From positions 186,001 to 250,000 of the forward strand of contig QPFY01000005.1 in NCBI GenBank assembly GCA_003665825.1: a stretch of DNA of 64,000 nucleotides, read 5' to 3'. Shown here one piece after another: positions 56,301 through 64,000 of the stretch; the first letter of the stretch is position 1, and every line of letters begins with the position of its first letter. The notes under the pieces are model-generated. The model was not told the origin of the DNA, did no database searches, and saw only the letters and a list, made by a program, of their open reading frames with translations. Made by a program: the position numbers and the translations under genes. The stretch is from Microbotryum silenes-acaulis. Lineage: Eukaryota; Basidiomycota; Microbotryomycetes; Microbotryales; Microbotryaceae.

Positions 56301-58776
56301 CAAAAGAGACGGGCTGCGCATACGACAGCCAACGGAACCAAGGCTTCATGCTGGGGCGAGGGATCGTGTAACCGACGTAGATGGCGATAATTAAGACGAG
56401 AATACCGGCCATCATGGTGGCAGGAGGCTGTCAAAGTAGCGTAATGAAGTGTGCAGGTCAGCTCAGGTCCATTCAAACCCCATAGACTGACAAGATGCGC
56501 GGACGAACCTCTTTGCGGTTGATGGAGGCGAGCGAACGGAAGAGCGCGAGCATGGCTAGATTGGCAGCGAAGGTGAAGAGCAAGAAGACGAAGAATTGTG
56601 ACGCCGAGTTCTGCAGACCACTCATGAAGTAGAGAATGACGTCGAAGAAGAAGATGGTGACGAGTTTAAAGGGGATGTCGACCAGGTTGAGCGCAAACAT
56701 ATCGGCCGAAGGATGCAACATCGCGTACTGGCGTTGGCGGACAATGATGGGACGCTGACTGAAGGCGGTGGTGATCTCGGCCATGCCGGTGAACGAGTTG
56801 TACAGGATCGCGAAGAAGATGACACCACCGCGTGAGAAGAAGCCGGAGGTGTTCTTGGGCATTTGGAAGTAGACCGAACCGATGATGAGAGCTTGGAAGA
56901 TAGCGGCGATGGTCGTGACCATGAGCGTTGAAAGTTCACCCATCTGTAGCTGGTATCGACGCTTGCAGGCGAGACGGACTTGCATCGGGTACGAGATGAG
57001 GTACTTGGAGTCCTTGCTGAGGTGCTTGGCCTTCTCGAGCTTGGCCGACTCGCGGAATGCCTCGAGCTGCTCGTGGGCGCCGTCTGATTCGTGATGCTGG
57101 AGCGCCTTCTCGACTTCGGCGAAGTTTTGCTTGCCGAGCTTGCTCTTGCGCCAGTGCTCGGCGAACTCGTCCGCCGTCCTGGGCACACGACCTTCGAAGC
57201 CCTTACGGACGAATCGACCCTTGGGGTCAGTAACGGCGACACAGAAGTCGGCCGACGTCTGACGAGGCTGAGGCTCGTAGCCCATGTCGACAAAGTATTG
57301 CACCGCGTCTCCCCTGCAAATAGGCAAAGAACAAGGCAACGCAGTCAGCTCCAATTGAAATCAGCCGACCGCCGTTGCCAGTATCGCAGCGCGACTCACA
57401 TCTTGCCGAAAAAGGCCATGCGACCGTCGTAGATAATGCAGACCTTGTCGAACAGCTCGAAGATGTTTTGACCGCACTGGTAGATCGACAAGATCGTCGT
57501 CAAGTGCGAGATGTCGGTCGCGATGCGCAAGGCGCGCGTGTACTCGAGAGCGGTCGAGGCATCGAGACCTCGGGTCGAGTTGTCGTGACAGCCAATCTTG
57601 CAGCCCGTCATCAACAGCTCGGCGATCGAGACACGTTTTCTCTCACCTCCGGAGACACCACGAATGATGTCGTTTCCTACTTTGGTGTTGAGGGTGTGTC
57701 GCAGACCAAAGAGGGTGACAAGCGTGTCCTTGATAAGGTTGGATCGCTCGTCGCGAGAGCCCAAGCGGGCACCACTGGCGGGCGTACGCGTCTTGGCGGC
57801 AAAGTCGAGGGTTTGACCGACCGTCAGACTGGGAAGATGATGGTCGTCCTCAGGGAGGTAGGCGACGTCGCCGGCGTCTATGCGGGGTCAGGGAGAGATC
57901 GTCAGCTCCAAGAGGATCAGAGACAGGGGCTTCGCACGAGAATAGGAGCGAAATGATAATACTCACGATGCTTGCGCATCTCGTCGGCTGAGGCACCATC
58001 AAACGAGATGGCACCTTCGACCGAAGTGAAAGCCTCAGTATTGTTGGACAGCGTCTTGAGGAGCGAGCTGCAACCACTCCCAGGTCTATGGACGAATAAC
58101 GGGATGGGGGTTTCAGAACGTCAGCGTCAACGTTGAGAAAATCTCGAAGATCGCGACCCGCCAATAGTGCTTGTGCAAAGCAGCAAGTCACTCACCGTCC
58201 GAGAACGAGTAGCATCTCTCCGGGCTTGACCGTTCCCGTGAAATCGACGAGGATGTTCTTGCGCACGGGGTGGCGCATCGACTTGATCATCGAACCCAGA
58301 CGGAGCGGCGCCGAGAGCAAGCTACCGAGGGTGTCGCCGTAGCTGAGGCCACTTCCTTCACCGGTGACGTGGAGATCCTTGAACGTGACACCGATCTCGC
58401 GACGCTGAAGGCCTTGGCTATCGGCCTTGCGGATGAGGTGCTTGAGGTGGATCTCAAAGTCAAAGTCTTCGGCGGTCGGGTCCTGCGTCGTGGTGCTATA
58501 CGAGCTCTGGACTCGCGACAGTCGACGTTCGAGCTCGGCGGCACCTTCACGGTCAAAGTAGTTGAATGGTTCGTGTCGGGTCGCGGTCGTGGTGCGTTGC
58601 AACTCGTTGCGCTGGCCGACGGTCTTGAGAGGGGCGGCGAGGTTGCCCGGCCCACCTTGCGCGGCTCCGTTGGTGGTACGCTTGTCATGCGCATCGGCGG
58701 CGGCGGTCGGGCTCGCATACTCGGCGGGGGTGTTGGGAGCGCGCGTGTCGTCTGAGGACGAGGATGATCGCGACAT
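53368..58776 (-). CDS. PDR-type (ABCG) multidrug efflux ABC transporter
   Basis: About ten exons encode a full-size transporter of some 1,450 residues in the (NBD-TMD)x2 order of the pleiotropic drug resistance family. NBD1: LLVLGR joined over an intron (58195-58086) to PGSGCSSLLKTL (degenerate Walker A, normal for PDR), signature VSGGERKRVSIAE, and DNSTRGLDAS. TMD1 has GFFSRGGVIFFAILYNSF and HPSADMFALNLVDIPFKL. NBD2: CLMGESGAGKTTLLNVLAQR (canonical), LNVEQRKRLTIGVELAAKP and FLDEPSSGLDSQSSW. TMD2 includes FIGFSFYKTPMSLSGLQNN and a Cys-containing loop before the last helix (NGSCGFCTYRNGDEF). It is a plasma-membrane exporter of hydrophobic compounds. The start MSRSSSSSDD was chosen because the frame upstream has only a TTG. 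The C-terminal tail is Lys/Glu-rich. Confidence 0.93.
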
Positions 58777-60328
58777 AATCACAGGTGGTGAATACAAGAG
58801 GGGAAAGGTTGGAGTAGGTCAAGCACGGGTGATTGGGCGGATTGACGGAGCGAGGGTGCGATTGCGAGGGTCCGGTTCGACGCGAGGCTGAGCAGGCCCA
58901 CGGCGCAAAAAGTAGGAGGCTTCGGTGACGATCGAGCTGGGGGCTAGACGGACACCGACGAGCGACCTCGCACGGCGACTGGCGGAAGACTCAATCACTC
59001 GCAACGACGGCGATGCAGTAGAGGCAAAGCAGGTGTTGACACACTTGCAAGCTGATTAGAGGTAGATCGGGTGCTTGGTTGGGAGGTGAAAGGTGTGCAA
59101 CAGAGCAAGAGGCAAGAGGGACGGACACTGGCATCTGCGGTCGTCTAATCCGCCGAGATGAGTCCGAGCTGGGGACGGGCACGCTGGTGGCGCCGTGCCT
59201 GACCTCGGAGATGCTTGCTCGGAGTTGTCGAAAGCTCGGCCATGACGTCCTCGGACGCGAGCAAAACACCCGCGCGCGGGCATTCAGATCTACAGTTTTT
59301 TGAAGGGCAGCTGCAGGTGCCATACGTCGCACCTAATTTAACGAGGCACTTCGACATTTTGGGCCCTTCCGTTCATTAGAGAGGTAGAGTAGGGCTCGTG
59401 AGCTGGGCTGCCGGTGCCGGCTGACAGCTTACGAGTCGCTGCGTTCAAACCGAACCTGGAGAAGCCAGCTGGCTCCAAATGGTCGCCGTTTATGTTGCCC
59501 TTTTCAACGCAGGCTGCAATCCAACAGCCGACCCGCGCCGGACATTCCGGAAGCATCTGCATTCGCTACCTAGTCATTGATCATCGGCGTCATTACCTGT
59601 GTACATCCAACTTGCTGCGATATAAACACTACGACAACAAAGTGATAATACTGTTTTGCACCAGCGTAAGCGCCTGCCTGCGGATCTGCCTCGACCTTCG
59701 CAGTGGACCACCGACGACGACCTGCGCGCCGCGCGGCCCTTCAAGCAGTTGCACGCCGAGGTGCCGACTCGGAGACGTTGACGGGGCGCTAGGTGCCACC
59801 TCTTGGCGCGGCTGGATTCGTCATCCCCTCCACTTCACAGTTCCTGTGCAAGCCAGGTTTCGCCGAAGCATGGCGAACTGGCGACGTGGCCATCGGGTAC
59901 GCTTCATTATCGGACGGCGTTCGCGATCAAAACTTCCTCACCTAGGTATCCAGGCACAGACAGGCATCTTCGATGTGCATGTACTCAGATAAGTAAATTG
60001 GCCTGGGCGCCCTCTGCAGAAAAGTCAATTGACGGCTCTCGATTTCAACGGGCAGCTTCACAGTCCAATGAGTCCATGCCCACGCATACAGTAAACGCGA
60101 CGTGGCAGTAGTATCATATTGACCTCTTATGAAAAAAGTTTACCAAGGTTCCTTTACCGACGACTCGACATAGCACGATGCGGAATCGCACGAGGTATTA
60201 TGGGGACAGGGCAGTGTCGCTGGCCGGATTCAGAATTACACGAGGGATGAATCAAACTTCCGCAAATTAGGATTAAATCAAAAGCCCAAGAAGCCTTGTG
60301 CTGTAAGAGCTTGCCTCCCGCACACAAT
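58777..60328. other. Promoter side of the ABC transporter; no gene seen
   Basis: About 1.55 kb between the ABC transporter start and the acetate transporter stop. Small frames (for example 59414-59992) lack motifs and splice logic. A canonical yeast PDR element (TCCGCGGA) was not seen. Confidence 0.5.
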
Positions 60329-62074
60329 CTAGTCCCGCTTGCCGAGGGGGCCAGTGGGGAGGATAAAAAAGGACGTGTCGGGCGTCAACAAATTGGCCGC
60401 AGCGACGTACCAGGCATTCTATGGACGGGGAGCCAAGCACCAGTGTTCAGCTACGTTTTCATGCTAAGAACGTCTTGGGTTGGAGAGCCAACTCACGAAA
60501 GCCGTGATAAGGCCGAATGCACCACCCGCAATCTTGATCGTGGCCGCGTGCGCGACACCGAGTTCAGCAACACCGAGAAGGAGGAAAGTGACTACACGAG
60601 AGAGGGTACCAAGATGGGTCAACGGCTTTTCAAGGCTTTGTTGAAGCTCGGTGAAGAGCTCACTCGTCAAGAAGAAGAAGACGCCGGTAAGGGCCACAGA
60701 CGAACGAAGCGAGGCGATGAACACTGCAGATGGCATCGGAGAACCATAGTCAGTGATGGGCCACTTATGACAAGTGAAAAAATCTACAAACTGACTGATG
60801 AAGGTGAAGATGAACCAGCCCCAAAGGAAGAAGGCAACACCGGAACCAAAGTCGGCCTCGACCTTGTACGACGACGCGATCGAGGACCAAGGCGAGACGA
60901 TGAACGCGTACGAGAGCCAGAAACTGAGCAGGTGAACCCATAGGGAGACCGATCAGTTGAGATTATGTATCATGACCAGTAGCCAAGAGAAGCGCGCTTA
61001 CGCTCCGTAAGAAGAGAAGGCGGTGGCACCGAAAGTGTTACCGACGGCGAATTCCCACATGCCGGCAAGGAGTTGCGCGAGACCACCGTAGAAGAGAGCG
61101 GGGCCGACAACGACATTAGGCGTGGCGACACCACGGGCACCAACTAGAGGTAGGACCAAAATAGACCAGGTCAGCATTGCAGCGCACTAAAGCACTGCAC
61201 CGCACTAGCCCTCGGGAGGGGAGCCAATAGCGACGCAGAGAAAAAGTGCAAGCCAGGACCTCGGAAGGGATAGGAGAGGTTCGTTACCGTTGATCAAGGA
61301 CAGCATGAAGGTGGTAAGAGCGAAGCCGCACAATCCAAGAGGAGCTATGTGCCGGACATTTAAAGACGAGTTAGTCAAGCCTTTTACGCTAATATGTCCC
61401 CCGGGCCTCGAAAGCCAGCGGGTACAAAGCGACGACACCCTCGCGTTCGATGATCAACGACGTAGAGCTTGAGCTCCGCCATCGGACACGACTTCGTGAT
61501 GGAATAAGTGCTTACCAGGGTTGGCAAATTTCCGGTGGCTGTGGGGTACATGATGAAGAACGGTCAGCTCCGTTGCTTGAGACCCCTCTCAAACAGGCCG
61601 AGGCCGGATGACACTCACTAGACAGGGAACGCGGGCTGGGTCTGATCGAGAGGGTGACCTCCGGGAGTAATGTTGCCTGAGACATGGCGAAACACACGAG
61701 GATAGACGCACGTGACGAAAGGAGCGTCGAAGCCAGAGTGAAGCGCGATGCCGGGCCGGGGACGAGGCAGGTGAGCAGGCGCGCGAGGTCACGAGGAGCA
61801 CCAAACGAATGGACCGAGGTGGGGGAAGCGAGCAACGACGTCAGCACTGCAGCAAGAACTCGGCGGACTTGCTCCTGATCCTTTCGGGTCCGAAGAGCAG
61901 CTAGCATGAAGCTATTGCCATGGCGGATATAGGGTACAGCGGCACTCTCCCACGCAGCCAGAACCAAGCGCCAGTGGCGACATGTGACTTACGGTTACCA
62001 AGGTTGGCGCCTCCTTCGTGCGAGAACTTGTAGCCATTTCCGGCCTCGACATCGGATTGGGAAGGGTTTGACAT
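60329..62074 (-). CDS. GPR1/FUN34/YaaH-family acetate transporter
   Basis: A multi-exon gene of about 280 residues. Exon 1 (62074-61993) encodes [18 protein letters not shown]...ANLGN; then exons with [93 protein letters not shown] joined to [15 protein letters not shown], and finally [18 protein letters not shown] ending KRD. The split N-P-A-P-L-G-L signature (FANP + APLGL) and the GMWEF/F-G-x-T-A-F-S-S-Y-G segments identify the family; yeast Ady2/Ato and Aspergillus AcpA import acetate with protons through six membrane helices. Exon phases checked for the first four exons close. It lies upstream of the PDR transporter on the same strand. Confidence 0.9.
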
Positions 62075-64000
62075 GGTCGTAGTGGGTGAGTTGTAGTGTT
62101 TGGGTGGGCTGTGGGAAGCAACGGAGCTGGTCTGTGAAGGCAGAGTAGAACTCGGAGTGGACAGCAAGAGGGAGAGGAGAGGCGCCGTTTGGGAGCAGAG
62201 GGGAGGCGCTAGGACCGGAAAAGGTCGAACGCGGTCGAAATGAGCCGAGCCGGGGGGCACCGCGGAGCTCCATTCGGCCCGCGCCGCTCGCGCTGAATCT
62301 GTGGCTAGCTGGGGCCTGGCTGGCCCAAGCTCCCGCGCCCCGCTTGTTCAGAAATGAAGAGAGCTAAAAAAAGCTACACCCGATCGCGGGAGTCGAGGAC
62401 GATCGTCCTCGCGGGCCATCTCTCCGCTTTCACGCACACCACTTCTGCGACATCACCCGACGCTCGACGATCTACATTCCTCCGTCGAGGACGGGGCCCC
62501 GCCCTAAGCAGGGCCAGCCAAAATGATCGCCTGCTGGGAGTTGGAACTTGGCAGCCCAAGCGAATAACATTCTCGGACAGGGGTTGCTACATAGTTTTCA
62601 GCACCTGTGAATTTCTCATATCTCATGGTAGGTAAGGCCGCCTACCACACTCTACCTGCCCAGACGAAAAAAATGACATCTACATCACAATGTCATTTCA
62701 GCTGCTCTCTTCTGCCAAGACCCAAGCCTGCGAGCAGCTGTAGAATCCCTCCGGAGAGCGCATGCATCACGGCTTTAACCCCGAGCACCCCACGCCTCGA
62801 TCGGGGTCGAAGCTCACGCTGTTCTGCTTTTCGAACGTGCTGCACTACTGGTCCTCGGTCAGCGTTAGCACGTCAGCCGCCTGCCAAGTCGGCCGTACCG
62901 AACGGGGGAACCGCGATTGGCGCCTGCCGCTCGTCGCGCGCGATAATCTCCGACGATTCTGCCCCGCTTTGTGGCCAGATCCATCGCGAAGCTCATTCGA
63001 CGATTTCGCCCGATCCACCCCGTCTCGCTCCACCTGGTGGAGAACCTGGGGGTTCCCACCAAGATGAGCTGAAGTCATGTGTAAGCAGGGTTCCCTGTTT
63101 CTGGATTCACCTTCAAGTTCGTTGTCACAGCTGACAAATCGTGTATCCGACTAGGGCCAAATTGTCGTCATTCAATCAAGCCCCGTCAAAACGTCTGAGG
63201 CGGCCGCTCAATTGCTTGCACTGCAGTTGGCGTTGATTTCATTCAAAGCGTCACGCGTCTCGCGTCACGAGCCATTCGAACACTTCAACCCTACCTGACA
63301 GCAGGCGTGCCCTACCAGGCTCCCAAGGTACCTGGCTCGGCGTCATTTAGCTTCATCCCCGGAGGTGGCCTACGCAATTGAGAAAATCGATCGAGCGAGC
63401 GGCGAAAGCTTCGAGTCGCCGATTATAGCGATCGTGGTAGCAGTCCGGCTGCTCAAACTCCACTGGAGATGCTGGTACTTTATCCAGTCAACAGAAAGCC
63501 GCTGAACCCCTCCCTTAGCCTCTCCGAAGGATTTAACAGTTTCAGTATATACAAGCTGAGATTAGCCTGCCGGTCAAGACGGCAGCCTCATGCTGGAAAC
63601 AGCTTCGATAGATACCATCCTCATACTTGTCATTGACGAATTACAAATCATGCCGCATTGTTCAAATGCTCGACTCGTCATCTCACGAAGGCAAAAGGCA
63701 GTCTGACGCAAGGGTAAAGTGAAGGGGAGCTTTAAAATGTGAAGTTGATGGATCGGGGTGTTGAGAGGGGAACATGGACCATCATATGAATTGGATTGCG
63801 AGTCTCGATCTGACCTATTGCAGAGAGCCTTCAAAGTCACGATGCGATATGAGGTTATCAATACAAGAGAGAAAGGTAGTGACAAGGTAGTGAAAACAAG
63901 GTGGATATGTAGGTATGGGAACCGGGGGTAGGAGCTGCACAATGCGATGCTGTGCGGGCGATGCGAGTGCAAACAACGAAAGGGGCCAGAGAATGCCTGC
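62075..64000. other. No gene recognised at the right edge
   Basis: The first few hundred bases should hold the acetate transporter promoter. Frames beyond that are short and motif-free; a 132-codon minus frame (63574-63972) is Ser/Leu-rich and could be part of a neighbour cut by the window end. Confidence 0.45.

Overview
The window is nuclear DNA of a GC-rich, intron-rich fungus, most likely a basidiomycete. Genes carry many short introns (about 50-120 nt) with GTNNGT donors and CTNAC-like branch sites. There is an intron-bearing tRNA-Leu, and the retrotransposons are Tad1-like LINE and Ty3/gypsy types typical of fungi. A yeast-like Pucciniomycotina lineage would fit, but that is inference from style only.

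Layout. 0-5.5 kb: a 5'-truncated LINE (minus), a short direct/inverted repeat, and a decayed multi-exon gene of an unnamed repetitive basidiomycete family. 5.5-5.8 kb: a pyrimidine/poly-C tract. 6.1-15.4 kb: copy 1 of a large direct segmental duplication. It holds a seven-exon fucosyltransferase-like membrane glycosyltransferase gene (A1), a broken relative (B), a dioxygenase pseudogene riding in an 0.84-kb insertion, and the 3' part of a Sec14-like gene cut off at the duplication edge by a LINE. 15.4-18.3 kb: that LINE. 19.6-25.9 kb: a second LINE with two intact ORFs joined by a TAATG stop-start, ending next to tRNA-Leu(UAA). 27.9-28.4 kb: a gypsy integrase fragment. 28.5-34 kb: a DinB-like protein, the replication clamp-loader subunit Rfc3, and a second type of membrane glycosyltransferase. 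34.0-41.2 kb: copy 2 of the duplication, with glycosyltransferase copy A2 and the complete Sec14-like gene. 42.6-47.9 kb: a RhoGEF. 48.3-52.8 kb: two convergent type-B carboxylesterase paralogues, one broken. 53.4-58.8 kb: a full-length PDR-type ABC transporter. 60.3-62.1 kb: a GPR1/FUN34/YaaH acetate transporter.

Main observations. The two duplication copies are a mosaic: two tracts of about 1.7 and 2.6 kb are almost identical, while sequence around and between them has diverged by roughly 10-20% (by eye) and carries copy-specific insertions. This is the pattern expected from gene conversion after an older duplication. Several of the insertions are flanked by short direct repeats. Lesions range from one missing base (Rfc3 P-loop, possibly an assembly error) to clear pseudogenes (glycosyltransferase B, esterase 2, dioxygenase). 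Exon structures were worked out by hand from splice signals and reading-frame continuity; where phases did not close, the entry says so.
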